64,000 nt of DNA from Chitinophagales bacterium (GCA_017303475.1 JAFLBO010000007.1:1-64000); one strand, 5' to 3'; shown: positions 15,227 through 23,682, counted from the first letter of the stretch. The notes: generated from the letters alone by a model not told the origin. Program-made: numbers and translations.

Positions 15227-15742
15227 CTACTTGAATAGAGTCAACCTGCAACTATCAATATATCCGGCATTCGGTGGATCATCAGATTGCCGGAATTTGA
15301 TAAGCATTTGAACGCTATCTGTGTACTGTTTGCAATGAATGGATGATGCGTACCAATAGACAAGATTGGATTTGTAACAAATCGGACTCACGCTACCGAT
15401 TATAAACTCAGTGTCTGAAATTTTTTGAACCAAATCAGGAGACACATTGTATACACCGAAAGTAGGGACATTCGCATACAATAGATACCGGTATGATGGA
15501 TTGGGTTCGGATAAGTTTAAGTCCAAAACCAATGTATCTACACAGCTATTCCCATAAGCGACTCCGTGGTATAAATTTGTTCCCCCAATTCCTTGATTAT
15601 TAATATAATAAGAATTAGGTTTGAGTACACAAATGCCATCAATGCAATCTTCCAGATCGCGACATTGACATTTATCCCGGCATCCGGAAAATAGTGAAAA
15701 TACAAGTAGCGTAGCCAATAAGGTAATTGGTAATTTAATCAT
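15227..15742 (-). CDS. Cys-rich lipoprotein of unknown function
   Basis: A 171-residue lipoprotein: MIKLPITLLATLLVFSLFSGC with the lipobox Cys at 21, then a tight Cys cluster (RDKCQCRDLEDCIDGICVL) suggesting disulfides or an EGF-like knot. The rest is beta-rich (LVLDLNLSEPNPSYRYLLY) with further Cys pairs. No family recognised. It lies 40 bp upstream of the next lipoprotein gene and probably shares a transcript with it. Confidence 0.6.
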   Translation of the reverse strand: MIKLPITLLATLLVFSLFSGCRDKCQCRDLEDCIDGICVLKPNSYYINNQGIGGTNLYHGVAYGNSCVDTLVLDLNLSEPNPSYRYLLYANVPTFGVYNVSPDLVQKISDTEFIIGSVSPICYKSNLVYWYASSIHCKQYTDSVQMLIKFRQSDDPPNAGYIDSCRLTLFK

Positions 15743-15868
15743 CGATCGAGAGGTTAAAAAGTTTGAATAGTTAAACTAAGATCCGGATTTCCCACCCCGA
15801 AATATATAAAAGGATGGCCATTGAAAAGATACTCCAAGGCCTTTGGTAACTTATATATAACTTTTTAA

Positions 15869-16924
15869 CTAAACACGCTCCACGCTCAAATGCTCCCGCT
15901 CCCAATCCAGCAACCACCTTTTGCGCCACAAGCCGCCGCCATAACCGGTGAGGCTGCCGTCTGAGCCGATGATGCGGTGACAGGGCACGATGATGCTGAT
16001 CCGGTTCATGCCGTTGGCCAGGGCTACGGCGCGCACGGCTCCCGGCTTTTGGAGTGCCGTGGCCTGATCGGCATAAGAGCGGGTAACGCCGTAAGGAATG
16101 GTCATTAATTCCTGCCAAACGGATTGTTGAAAGGCCGTTCCGGGCATGGCCAGCGGCAAATCGAATTCCTTTCGGGCGCCGGAAAAGTATTCTTCCAGTT
16201 GTGTTTTTAAACGCGGGAAATGCGGGTTATCGCCCGGCAGAATGGTGGCGTTGTAGTGTTTAGCGAGGGCTTTGAACTCGGTTTCCAGCATTTTCCGGTC
16301 GGTAAATTCCAGCAGGCAAATGCCTTCCGGCACGGCTGCCGCAAACATGGTTCCGAGTGGCGTTTCCAGTCGGCAAAGGTCAATCACCCCCTGTTGTTTG
16401 CCTTTTTTGGGCGATACTCCGAAGATGGCTTTAAAGGAATCGCCAAATCCACTCAGGGATTCATACCCTGTGCTGAAGGCCGTTTCTGTGACGGTTTCGC
16501 CCTGCTGCAGGCGTTTGAAAGCAGTATTGAGTCGGAGCAGGCGCTGGAATGCCTGAAAAGTCATGCCATGGTGTTTGAGAAACCAGCGTCGCACCGTATG
16601 CGGTTCGAGGTGGCGTTTGCGCAGTTCCCAGTCGGTAATTCTGGTGGAGGGGTTTTCCTGAATTTCTTCCAGCAGCGCTTTCAGGGCTTCGGAAGGTTCG
16701 CCAACATTTTTGAGGGGGGCGCAAATCTTGCAGGGCCGGTATCCCTTGCTGAGAGCCAGTTTGGAGCTGGGTACAAATTCTACTTTCTCCAGTTTTGGTT
16801 TGCGGGCCGTACAGGTAGGGCGGCAGAAAATACCGGTGGTTTTAACGCAGGTAAAAAACACCCCTTCAAAGGAAAGATCCTTTTGGAGAATGGCCTGATA
16901 CATTTGTTCCCGGGAGAGTTCCAT
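15869..16924 (-). CDS. ada: Bifunctional transcriptional activator / O6-methylguanine-DNA methyltransferase Ada
   Basis: A 351-residue Ada protein. Domains in order: the Ada zinc domain with four Cys (C34, C38, C65, C68; FCRPTCTARKPK and RPCKIC), in which C34 accepts methyl groups from phosphotriesters; an AraC-type helix-turn-helix (ETAFSTGYESLSGFGDSFKAI); and the methyltransferase with active site PCHR (C315) in IIVPCHRIIGSDGSLTGYG. It repairs O6-alkylguanine and, once methylated, activates the alkylation response. Length fits full-size Ada. No alkB or alkA adjoins. Its 3' end is duplicated at 14476-14550. Confidence 0.95.
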   Translation of the reverse strand: MELSREQMYQAILQKDLSFEGVFFTCVKTTGIFCRPTCTARKPKLEKVEFVPSSKLALSKGYRPCKICAPLKNVGEPSEALKALLEEIQENPSTRITDWELRKRHLEPHTVRRWFLKHHGMTFQAFQRLLRLNTAFKRLQQGETVTETAFSTGYESLSGFGDSFKAIFGVSPKKGKQQGVIDLCRLETPLGTMFAAAVPEGICLLEFTDRKMLETEFKALAKHYNATILPGDNPHFPRLKTQLEEYFSGARKEFDLPLAMPGTAFQQSVWQELMTIPYGVTRSYADQATALQKPGAVRAVALANGMNRISIIVPCHRIIGSDGSLTGYGGGLWRKRWLLDWEREHLSVERV

Positions 16925-17072
16925 GGGTTGACATTGGATTGTTGTACGTTAGACATTGAATTGTCATGCAAAAGTGGGGGCAGAACCACCTGCGCTGCAA
17001 CCGGAAAATGGACAAGTAATTTTAGCGAAAAAGCGGTGAAAGGAGCATTTAGGCATACTGGTGGATATTTTA

Positions 17073-17418
17073 GTTTCAGACCTGTAAGGTTTCCAAAAAC
17101 CTACGGTTTGTACATAAGTTATATTTGGATTTTAAGGCAATCTGAAAATACATCTAGCATCTTGTAACCACTCGTTTCAACGAGTGGCCAGGAATACCCC
17201 ACTATTCACATCTAGCATCTTTGCAGAGCATCAGCATCCATAACCTCTTGAAGATGTGATGTTTTGTAAAGATGCTAGATGTAATGGGTGGGTCGACTTT
17301 TGCCCGCCGTTAAAACAGCGGGTTACAAGATGCTAGATGTTATTAGTGGGGATAATCTCACTCTATTTAACTTGTGTACATACCTTAGGTTTCTAAAAAC
17401 CTTACAGGTCTGAAACCA
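17073..17418. repeat. Nested inverted-repeat element
   Basis: Outer arms near 17073-17123 and 17372-17418 share TTTCAGACCTGTAAGGTTT-type words. Inside, ACATCTAGCATCTTGTAACC (17150-17169) is exactly inverted at 17321-17340, and ACATCTAGCATCTTT (17208-17222) is exactly inverted at 17268-17282. The result is three nested symmetrical layers of about 345 bp with no gene. Confidence 0.85.
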
Positions 17419-17440
17419 AAATGACCAAATAGTATGGCAT

Positions 17441-17471
17441 TTGTTAATCAGGAATTAAACCTATAGCTTTG
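17441..17471 (+). promoter_or_regulatory. Promoter TTG-N20-TAGCTTTG
   Basis: TTG (17441-17443) and TAGCTTTG (17464-17471) lie 20 bp apart, full consensus, and the -7 element ends 17 bp before the ATG at 17489. Confidence 0.65.
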
Positions 17472-17488
17472 TACCCTAACCTTAACTT

Positions 17489-18262
17489 ATGAAAACACTA
17501 CCCATTCTGTTCTTCCTTCTGTTTCCTGTTTTTTTATATGCTGATGCCGGAGGCTGTGTGGTTTACAAGGCCAAATTTGTGCTGAAAAACGGTAATTCTG
17601 TCACGGCCAGTTTGCCTTTGTCTGGTTATGCAGATTATGCCTACCTAAATGAAAAAACCGGCAGGAACCGCTACTGTGCAGACAAAGCCATTCAGCAGCT
17701 TATAAACCGGGTTTTTTACCGGCAATCCGGAAAATTAACTTTTGATGCTTACACCGCCATTTATGCGGTAAAATACCCTGCCAATACCGGCAAAGTGCCT
17801 GTTTGTGCCTTTTCGGATGCTGCCTCGTTGGTGCATCTGCACCTGGATAGTATCCGTTACACGGTATTTCTGGATGCCAAAGAGGCATTTTGGAGTTATC
17901 CGGAGTACGAATTTTTGATTCTGGATACCCCCACCAGTTTGCGTATGCAACAGGAAACCGTTGCGGGAACAGGCTGGTTGAATTGTGCTTCGGAGCCGGA
18001 GCCACGTAATCCAGGGTTTACGCATTATTTTAATGAGTATCTGGTGTTGAATTACCAGAAAAACGTGTCGGAATCAGCATTGGCTGAAACTTTGGAGCAG
18101 ATACACGACGCCTTTTATAAGCCAGAGCGTTTGCTTCTCTCAGAAACGGATCCCAAAAGGCGCAGGGAGAGAGAAAAAGCAATGCAGGAAACGCGGGCGA
18201 CCATCAAAGCGCAACTTCGCGCGAAGGGGATTATTCTGGTTGAAATGTATCATTTGTGTTGA
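17489..18262 (+). CDS. Secreted protein of unknown function
   Basis: A 257-residue protein with a signal peptide (MKTLPILFFLLFPVFLYADA). The mature part has regular strands (VYKAKFVLKNGNSVTASLPLSGYADY), a central Lys/Ile segment and a C-terminal Arg/Lys-rich helix (DPKRRREREKAMQETRATIK). I do not recognise a family. Its stop overlaps the start of the next gene by 7 bp, so the two are translationally coupled; that next gene is interrupted by a stop codon. Confidence 0.6.
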   Translation: MKTLPILFFLLFPVFLYADAGGCVVYKAKFVLKNGNSVTASLPLSGYADYAYLNEKTGRNRYCADKAIQQLINRVFYRQSGKLTFDAYTAIYAVKYPANTGKVPVCAFSDAASLVHLHLDSIRYTVFLDAKEAFWSYPEYEFLILDTPTSLRMQQETVAGTGWLNCASEPEPRNPGFTHYFNEYLVLNYQKNVSESALAETLEQIHDAFYKPERLLLSETDPKRRREREKAMQETRATIKAQLRAKGIILVEMYHLC

Positions 18263-19344
18263 AAAAAGTCTTTCTGGTAATTGATTTGCTACTTTTTGCC
18301 TTTGTTACCAAGGCACAAGGAGTTGAATACCGGGATGTCCTCTGCACTTCCCGGCATCTATTGGCCATTCAGGCAGATGGAAGATTGATTGCCTGGAATT
18401 TGCACAACTTAGAGCGGATTGTGCTTCAGCAGGATACTTCCGTCCGTTATTTGTCGATTGGTCAGAATCATCGGAATGAGCTTTATTTAGGCACCAACGA
18501 CGGGCGGGTATTTCAACTGAACCCCCAGGATTTTTCTACGCAAAAAGTAGCGACTGTGAAGCGAAAAGTTCCTGTGCGGAATATTTGTTTTAGCCGTTCC
18601 GGAGAGATGTATTTAGTGGTACCCAATGTGTTGTATGATCCTGCCAGGCACAGATATTGGGAAAAATTTGACCACTGAAAAACTCCGTTAAGAGTGACGC
18701 AAAAGCGATGGTTCTTTTTCCGGAAACAAACTTATCGGTATTTTTTAGTGCCGGGTTTTGTTTATGCAGACAGTCGGGACCGGTTGTGGATGTTCAATCA
18801 TTTTGGTGAGTTTGGCGGTGCGATACAATGTTTTGATATGCGGCAGAGAAAACCGATTGACTTACATATTGAGGGGTTAAATTTGGGATCGTTTTTTCCA
18901 CAATCTGCATTTGAAGACGACCAAAAAAGGCTATATATTTCCTCTGGTGTACAACATATGGGCAACAGTGGCGAGATCTTACAAATAACAGATCAAAATG
19001 CCGTTCGGGTGTTTGATGGAGCGAGTTTGATTGACAGTACCAACGCCGATCCGTTCAATGAGGGGTTGTTCGTTGGGCCGGGCGCCTTTCATCAGAAAGA
19101 AAGGAAAATATACTTCGCAACGCAACGGGGAATATATCGGGCAACCCTTCAGGAAAGCGGACAGATGAACCAGCCGGAATGGGTGTTTAAGCCGGAAATT
19201 AAGTGGACTTCTGAGCAACTTGCTGTTGGGTATGCCATGGCATACCGCAAACTGATGGTTACATCCGACGGTAAGCTGATATTTTTGACAAAAACATCAG
19301 GGATTGGTATTTTCGATGGTTTGAATTGTCGGATGTTGCCATGA
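18256..19344 (+). pseudogene. Secreted beta-propeller-like protein split by an in-frame TGA
   Basis: From GTG 18256 (signal peptide MLKKVFLVIDLLLFAFVTKA) the frame reads 140 codons, meets TGA at 18676-18678, and continues in the same frame without another stop to 19344. Both halves look like one sensor-type propeller: RLIAWNLHNLER and LYLGTNDGRVFQLNPQ before the stop; FVYADSRDRLWMFNHFGEFG, KRLYISSGVQHMGNSGEI and KIYFATQRGIYRATLQ after it. Joined, it would be about 362 residues. A recent nonsense mutation, a strain variant or a sequencing error would explain it; a restart at 18694 is possible but lacks a signal peptide. The gene overlaps its upstream partner by 7 bp. Confidence 0.65.
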
Positions 19345-19351
19345 AGACCTG

Positions 19352-19855
19352 TCAGGCATAAAGATAAGGTTCATCCCCTTCGGCCAGTTTGCGCACGTTT
19401 TCCAGCACTTGTTTCATGTAAGCGCGCCAGAAAACCCGGGCAAAAAGCCAGTTCAGCGGGTAATACATCCAGGTATTGGCATGCAGCGTGTAGGTATAAT
19501 CAATCCGGATTTGATTGGGCGCCAGCTCGGTGGTTTGCCATTCTCCCACAAACCGGTTGAACCCCAGCATCCAGGATTTGAAGTCGTAAACTTCAATTTT
19601 CCAGTACCTGTTTTCTATTCTTTCTATAACCCGATCCATGGAGGATTCACCGCCCTTGAAGGTTAAGGAAGGGGCAGAAAATACCTTTTTGGAACTCCCC
19701 GGTTGTCCCCAGTCGGCATCTTCGGTGCAGTGGGTTACGCGTGGCATCAAGCCAAAACCGGTGTGTACTTTGGATACATCGCAGAGCATGGGACATTTGA
19801 ATGCCCGCTCCAGGGTGCAGTGGTAAATGGTGGATACGGAGACGCTGATTTTCAT
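19352..19855 (-). CDS. SRPBCC family protein
   Basis: A 167-residue protein from ATG 19855 (MKISVSVSTIYHCTLERAFKCP). The pattern strand, amphipathic helix, then antiparallel strands (MDRVIERIENRYWKIEVYDF, NQIRIDYTYTLHAN) and a long C-terminal helix (RAYMKQVLENVRKLAEG) fits the START/Bet v 1 (polyketide cyclase-like) fold, which binds hydrophobic ligands. The helix near WMYYPLNWLFARVFW is unusually hydrophobic. Convergent with the broken propeller gene (7-bp gap). Ligand unknown. Confidence 0.7.
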   Translation of the reverse strand: MKISVSVSTIYHCTLERAFKCPMLCDVSKVHTGFGLMPRVTHCTEDADWGQPGSSKKVFSAPSLTFKGGESSMDRVIERIENRYWKIEVYDFKSWMLGFNRFVGEWQTTELAPNQIRIDYTYTLHANTWMYYPLNWLFARVFWRAYMKQVLENVRKLAEGDEPYLYA

Positions 19856-20019
19856 GGTGTAAAGAACCGGATTAGGAATCATTTTTGACCGCTATTGGCC
19901 AAAATGCTAATGAATTTGGTTGATTACGCATTAAATGGGATTTTTGGTTGGCGGCAACACACATAATGTCTACCAGAATGTCACCGCTATGCGGTTTGTT
20001 AGGCCGAATGCGAACTTGA

Positions 20020-20084
20020 AAACTCAAACACTCACAAACTCAAACACTCACAAACTCAAACACGCACAAACTCAAACACTCAAC
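20020..20084. repeat. Tandem AAACTCAAACACTCAC repeat
   Basis: Four degenerate 16-bp units in tandem just before the LRR-like gene. The word CTCAAACACTC (reverse GAGTGTTTGAG) is the most common intergenic word in the window. Confidence 0.75.
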
Positions 20085-20089
20085 TACTT

Positions 20090-21169
20090 ATGTCTAAACA
20101 ATTTTTACCACTGCTTTTCCTGCTTTTCGGTGGATTTTCCTCGTTAAATGGGCAGTTTTGTTTGCCGCAAGACATTACTTTTTCTACACAGGCGGAAATT
20201 GATCAGTTTGCTCAGAATTATCCGGATTGTAAACAGATTATGGGCATTGTAACGATTTCGGGGCCGGATATTACCAATCTGAATGGCTTGAGTGGAATCA
20301 CCAGTTTTGGTAAAGGATTGTATATTCAATATAATCCCGTTTTGGAAAGCCTTGAGGGGCTTAATCAGGTGCATACCATTGGCGCAGGAGGGGTTATTGG
20401 CTCTTTGTATGTAACGAACAACCCGCTATTAACTGATTTTAGAGGATTGGATAATCTGAGTTATATACTAGACAGACTTGATATTTCTGAAAATGAAGGT
20501 CTGGACAGCCTGCATGGATTGGATAAGCTTCAAACAGTGGGCAGTACTTTTTATTTGCAAAACAATGGCCATTTTAAGGATCTAAGAGGTCTTGAGAGCC
20601 TGGAAACGGTTGGTGACGATTTGTACATTGAATTCTGTGATTCGTTGCGCAGCCTGGCTGGTTTGGAAAAACTAAAAAGGGTAGGCAGAAGCCTGTACAT
20701 TCAGTTCAACCCCGTGTTGCATGATATTTTCAGCATATTACCGGAGTTTGAGGTGGGAGATTATTGGGTGTTCAGTTTAAACGATTCGCTGAATCAATGT
20801 GCCATTGAAGCCCTTTGCAGGGTGGTGAAGGAATCGCCGGAAAAGATCCTGCAATGCGCCAATGGTCTGGACTGTACCGGGGTGGCAGATTTGGAAATCC
20901 AATGTGGGTTGGTTTCCGAAAAAACACCGGTCAGGCCAATGGAACAGCGGTTATTGTCGCCCAATCCGGCAGATGCAGAGGCTTATGTACAAATTCCGGT
21001 GGCAGAAGGTTGGCTAATGCTGTTTGATCAGCTGGGGGTGGTGCAAAAACGTATGCAACTGCAGGGAACGCGTCGGATGGATTTGACTGGGTTGTCTGCA
21101 GGTGTGTACATGGTTTATTGGGAAGGGCTGGATGGGCAGCGACGTGTAGACCGGCTGGTGCGGAATTGA
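20090..21169 (+). CDS. Leucine-rich/receptor L-domain-like protein with T9SS type A sorting domain
   Basis: A 359-residue exported protein. Signal peptide MSKQFLPLLFLLFGGFSSLNG; then repeated Leu-rich segments with the receptor-L-domain pattern (LNGLSGITSFGKGLYIQYNPVL, FRGLDNLSYILDRLDISENEG, LRGLESLETVGDDLYIEFCDS), each a strand-and-loop rung of a right-handed solenoid (about 60-230). The C-terminal 75 residues are a type IX secretion sorting domain: LLSPNPADAEAYVQIP, LFDQLGVVQKRM, TGLSAGVYMVYWEG. It should be moved to the cell surface by T9SS. Its likely role is surface binding, but no ligand is known. Confidence 0.8.
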   Translation: MSKQFLPLLFLLFGGFSSLNGQFCLPQDITFSTQAEIDQFAQNYPDCKQIMGIVTISGPDITNLNGLSGITSFGKGLYIQYNPVLESLEGLNQVHTIGAGGVIGSLYVTNNPLLTDFRGLDNLSYILDRLDISENEGLDSLHGLDKLQTVGSTFYLQNNGHFKDLRGLESLETVGDDLYIEFCDSLRSLAGLEKLKRVGRSLYIQFNPVLHDIFSILPEFEVGDYWVFSLNDSLNQCAIEALCRVVKESPEKILQCANGLDCTGVADLEIQCGLVSEKTPVRPMEQRLLSPNPADAEAYVQIPVAEGWLMLFDQLGVVQKRMQLQGTRRMDLTGLSAGVYMVYWEGLDGQRRVDRLVRN

Positions 21170-21178
21170 GGAAGTGTT

Positions 21179-21240
21179 AAAACTTTGAGTAAATTTGCTC
21201 ATTCAATTGAGTAAATTTACTCAAAAGGACTCAAAGTTTT
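21179..21240. terminator. Hairpin after the LRR-like gene
   Basis: AAAACTTTGAG (21179-21189) pairs with CTCAAAGTTTT (21230-21240); the interior GAGTAAATTTACTC is itself a palindrome. It begins 10 bp after the stop codon and is followed by a T-rich run, so a terminator is likely. Confidence 0.5.
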
Positions 21241-21304
21241 CATTTTCAATTAGTTATAGAAGATGCAAAATGTGCCGACAAACGGTTTTTTGCATTATTT
21301 CACC

Positions 21305-21901
21305 ATGAAAAACACCTCTTTTCTCCTTGTTCTTGCCGCATTTCTGCTGGGTGGCTGGCTGAGTTGGCGTTATTTATCCTCGCAAGGCAACAAGCCAGTG
21401 GAAGACTCCACGGTGCTGCTGGAAAAAATACAGGCCGTAGCCAAACTCAGCACGGTAGAAGGTACTTTTTCGGAAATCTATAATTACTCCGAGTATCAGG
21501 GCTATTTCACCTTTTTCTGGGACAAAAAAGTGCTCGTGCGCGTGCGTGCCACGGTTTCGGCCGGCTACGATTTGGAAAAACTGAACATTGTGGCCGATCC
21601 TGCAACCAAAACCATCAGGATGAGCGGACTGCCCAAACCACAAATTTTGAGCATCGACCATACCCTGGATTATTACGATATCTCGGAAGGTCTTTTTTCC
21701 TCTTTTTCACCGGAAGATTATACCCGCATCAACCAGCGCGCCAAGGATTTGATACGCGACAGTGCCTTGCGCAGCAACCTGCTGGCTGAGGCCGATACGC
21801 AAGGCGCCAAGATGCTGGATCTCATGCGTTTCATGATTGACGGCGCCGGCTGGAAACTGGTTGTGGCGGGGCAGGAAGAAGAAGAGGTGCGGAGCCAGTA
21901 G
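21305..21901 (+). CDS. DUF4230 family protein
   Basis: A 198-residue protein from ATG 21305 (MKNTSFLLVLAAFLLGGWLSWRYL, an uncleaved signal anchor); an earlier in-frame ATG at 21263 adds 14 residues without improving it. The remainder matches DUF4230: LLEKIQAVAKLSTVEGTFSEIYNY, WDKKVLVRVRATVSAGYDLEKL, IRMSGLPKPQILSIDHTLDYYD. Family members are membrane-anchored proteins of unknown role, common in Bacteroidota and Firmicutes. Followed by a family B palindrome. Confidence 0.85.
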   Translation: MKNTSFLLVLAAFLLGGWLSWRYLSSQGNKPVEDSTVLLEKIQAVAKLSTVEGTFSEIYNYSEYQGYFTFFWDKKVLVRVRATVSAGYDLEKLNIVADPATKTIRMSGLPKPQILSIDHTLDYYDISEGLFSSFSPEDYTRINQRAKDLIRDSALRSNLLAEADTQGAKMLDLMRFMIDGAGWKLVVAGQEEEEVRSQ

Positions 21902-21903
21902 AA

Positions 21904-22028
21904 GTACATGATTGAAGATTACATGAGTACATGATTGAGGAGGGGACATTCGGTTCAGTATCCGTTCGAATATCAAACACAGCGCCCCCCTCGTCAATCA
22001 TGTACTCATGTAATCTTCAATCATGTAA
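21904..22028. repeat. Palindromic intergenic repeat, family B copy 1
   Basis: Left arm 21904-21945 and right arm about 21988-22028 are built of GTACATGATTGAAGATTACA and ATGAGTACATGATTGAGG words and their complements, around a loop of about 40 bp. A second copy with the same arms and an unrelated loop lies at 49521-49649. Confidence 0.88.
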
Positions 22029-22041
22029 TTACAAAATCCCT

Positions 22042-22049
22042 TACATTTG
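22042..22049 (+). promoter_or_regulatory. -7 element TACATTTG
   Basis: A perfect TAnnTTTG located just after the family B repeat and 33 bp before the ATG at 22082. Confidence 0.5.
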
Positions 22050-22081
22050 GGTCTTCCTTCACGGAATCAATTTGAATGATC

Positions 22082-22540
22082 ATGAAAAAAAGCTTTTTTG
22101 TTCTTTTTTTGCTGTTGGGTGCAGCAATTTCCATGCAGGCACAGAAAGTTGAGGCGGCTCCTGCGGCTCCGGGGGTTACCGGTGTAAATGATGTAGAGGT
22201 TCGGAAAGCTACAGAAGCTTTAGCAAGCAAATACCAGCTGAATGCAGATCAGGCTAAGCAGATGTACACGGTTCAACTACGTAAAGCCAAAAATTTGGCC
22301 CAAATTGAGTCGCTCAAAAGCTCAGATCCTGCATTGTACCTGGCCAAGGTTCAGAACGTGCAAAAAAGCACCTTGTCGGGCATCCGCAAAATCCTGAACA
22401 ACAAGGAGCAGGTGGAGCTTTACCATAAAACACAAGGTGAAATCCGGGTGGCACGCAATAAAATGCAAAAAGAAATGGCCGCCAAAAAAGCTTCCCAACA
22501 GGAAATTAACGCAGCTTTGATTGGCATCTACGCCGAATAA
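22082..22540 (+). CDS. Small secreted helical protein
   Basis: A 152-residue protein (ATG 22082, MKKSFFVLFLLLGAAISMQA; an ATG 2 codons earlier is also possible). The mature protein is almost all helix and Lys/Gln/Ala-rich, with a LNADQAKQMYTVQLRKAKNL segment and NVQKSTLSGIRKILNNKEQVEL, resembling periplasmic LTxxQ/Spy-like or DUF4890-type small helical proteins. No binding residues can be identified. It probably works in the periplasm. It is monocistronic, between a repeat and the NUDIX gene. Confidence 0.6.
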   Translation: MKKSFFVLFLLLGAAISMQAQKVEAAPAAPGVTGVNDVEVRKATEALASKYQLNADQAKQMYTVQLRKAKNLAQIESLKSSDPALYLAKVQNVQKSTLSGIRKILNNKEQVELYHKTQGEIRVARNKMQKEMAAKKASQQEINAALIGIYAE

Positions 22541-22575
22541 ATTCACCGCATTTCAACCGATAATACTTCTCCGCC

Positions 22576-23052
22576 ATGTTGATTTTCGCGGTGCGGCTCA
22601 TATTGGAAGACAAGGGAAAATTGCTTTTTCTGCGTCAGACCAAACGCAATGGAGGCCGATATACCCTCATTGGAGGGAATGTAGAAGAACATGAGTTTGC
22701 CCGTGAAGCCCTTGCCCGCGAAGCCAGGGAAGAGGCCTCCATTCATGTTGAACCGGAAGATCTGGTGCTTGTGCATACCTTGCACCGACATAAATTGCAG
22801 AAAAACGAGACGTTGCTGGTACTTTACTTCAAAGCCACACGTTTCTCCGGGGAGCCTGAATCCATGGAAACGAAAAAATTTAAAGACGTAGCCTGGTTTT
22901 CTCCTAATGAATTGCCTGACGAGGTATCCAAACCAACCAGGCATGTGCTGCAATGTATAAAAGATGGCGACATCTATTCTGAGTTCCCGGCTAGAAGCAA
23001 AGTAGTGGCTTTTTGGCAACAACTTGGACGGGAATGGGGCGGCTATCTTTGA
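22576..23052 (+). CDS. NUDIX hydrolase
   Basis: A 158-residue pyrophosphohydrolase. The Nudix box G-x5-E-x7-REUxEE reads GGNVEEHEFAREALAREARE followed by EASI, complete with the metal-binding Glu residues. Flanking strands RLILEDKGKLLFLRQTKRNG and TLLVLYFKATRF fit the fold. The substrate (nucleoside diphosphate linked to some moiety) cannot be told. It starts 35 bp after the small helical protein gene and could be co-transcribed. Confidence 0.88.
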   Translation: MLIFAVRLILEDKGKLLFLRQTKRNGGRYTLIGGNVEEHEFAREALAREAREEASIHVEPEDLVLVHTLHRHKLQKNETLLVLYFKATRFSGEPESMETKKFKDVAWFSPNELPDEVSKPTRHVLQCIKDGDIYSEFPARSKVVAFWQQLGREWGGYL

Positions 23053-23131
23053 TAAAATTGCCAGAACTGTTGTACCGGTACGTTAAAATAGACGTTTTCC
23101 CGACAAAAACACAAAATGCGCACCCGGCATC

Positions 23132-23161
23132 TTGTAAATCCCGTATTTTTGTTTATATTTG
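23132..23161 (+). promoter_or_regulatory. Promoter TTG-N19-TATATTTG upstream of a candidate ncRNA
   Basis: TTG (23132-23134) and TATATTTG (23154-23161), 19 bp apart, form a consensus promoter, but no open frame follows for 500 bp. Expected start about 23166. Confidence 0.6.
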
Positions 23162-23165
23162 TGCT

Positions 23166-23394
23166 TCTTTTTAATCCCTCCATTCTAGAAGCATAAGTTC
23201 GTACCGATTACATTCAGAAACCGATTACCCCATGAGGTGGACTATGCTATGGCATGCGGCGCACGTCGCCACACCCGGTCTTATATTCAGGACCATTAAT
23301 TTTTCAATTGCATTTCCTGTTGCATCTCTGCAGGCTACAACGGCTGTTGTACTAGCCTGACCAAGCACCTGTATGCCCGGCATACGGGCTTTTT
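23166..23394 (+). ncRNA. Candidate structured non-coding RNA of about 230 nt
   Basis: The stretch lies in a 630-bp gap with a consensus promoter at its 5' end and an intrinsic terminator at its 3' end. Hairpins are visible: GGCG/CGCC with loop CACGT (about 23238-23250), and CAGGCTA-CAAC / GTTG-TAC-TAGCCTG (23331-23359). It lacks the conserved boxes of tmRNA, RNase P RNA and SRP RNA that I can check by eye. 6S RNA or a 5' regulatory leader remains possible, as does a chance combination. Confidence 0.45.
23375..23394 (+). terminator. Intrinsic terminator of the candidate ncRNA
   Basis: GCCCG-GCATA-CGGGC followed by TTTTT. The stem also extends as a GTATGCCCGGCATAC palindrome. Confidence 0.7.
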
Positions 23395-23475
23395 GGTTTC
23401 TGGATACAGATAAAATACCCTTTGAAAAACCAACCTCTACCTGGTTCAGATGTCTTATGCTTCATAGGCGAGAAC

Positions 23476-23511
23476 CCCGGTCCTGAAAAGTCAGGGCCGG
23501 GTCTTTTTTTT
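23476..23511 (+). terminator. Strong intrinsic terminator
   Basis: An 11-bp stem CCCGGTCCTGA / TCAGGGCCGGG with loop AAAG, followed by TC and eight T. It closes the segment 23395-23475, which holds no frame; this could be a second small RNA or a longer 3' part of the first. Confidence 0.8.
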
Positions 23512-23537
23512 AGTGTTTTGGTGCTTTAGTGTTTTGG

Positions 23538-23633
23538 TGTTTGAGTTGGGGTTTACCACTAAGCCACTGAGGGCACTAAGAATATTTCCTCTTAGTGCCC
23601 TCAGTGGCTTAGTGGTAAACCCCAACTCAAACA
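23538..23633. repeat. Palindromic intergenic repeat, family A copy 2
   Basis: Perfect 43-bp arms 23538-23580 and 23591-23633 around a 10-bp loop. The inner word here is CACTAAGCCACTGAGGGCAC, different from copy 1 but mirrored exactly in the opposite arm. Preceded by GTTTTGGTGTTTTAGT-type words (23511-23537). Confidence 0.92.
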
Positions 23634-23645
23634 CTCACAAACACA

Positions 23646-23653
23646 TATATTTG
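23646..23653 (+). promoter_or_regulatory. -7 element TATATTTG before the TonB-like gene
   Basis: A perfect TAnnTTTG ends at 23653; transcription should begin near 23658. This rules out the in-frame GTG at 23653 and supports ATG 23683. Confidence 0.6.
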
Positions 23654-23682
23654 TGAGCAAAACACATCAAACTACTTACCTC

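Noticed and set aside
18676..18678. TGA as selenocysteine or recoded Trp
   Set aside because: No selenocysteine-type context is visible, and TGA ends many intact genes here (for example 18262, 30.9-32.1 kb operon), so it is not reassigned.
20020..20084. Possible CRISPR-like array
   Set aside because: Units are contiguous 16-bp tandem copies with no unique spacers.
23166..23394. tmRNA, RNase P RNA or SRP RNA
   Set aside because: The tag frame and CCA end of tmRNA, the GAGGAAAGTCC box of RNase P and the SRP loop GGAAGGAAG-type are absent.
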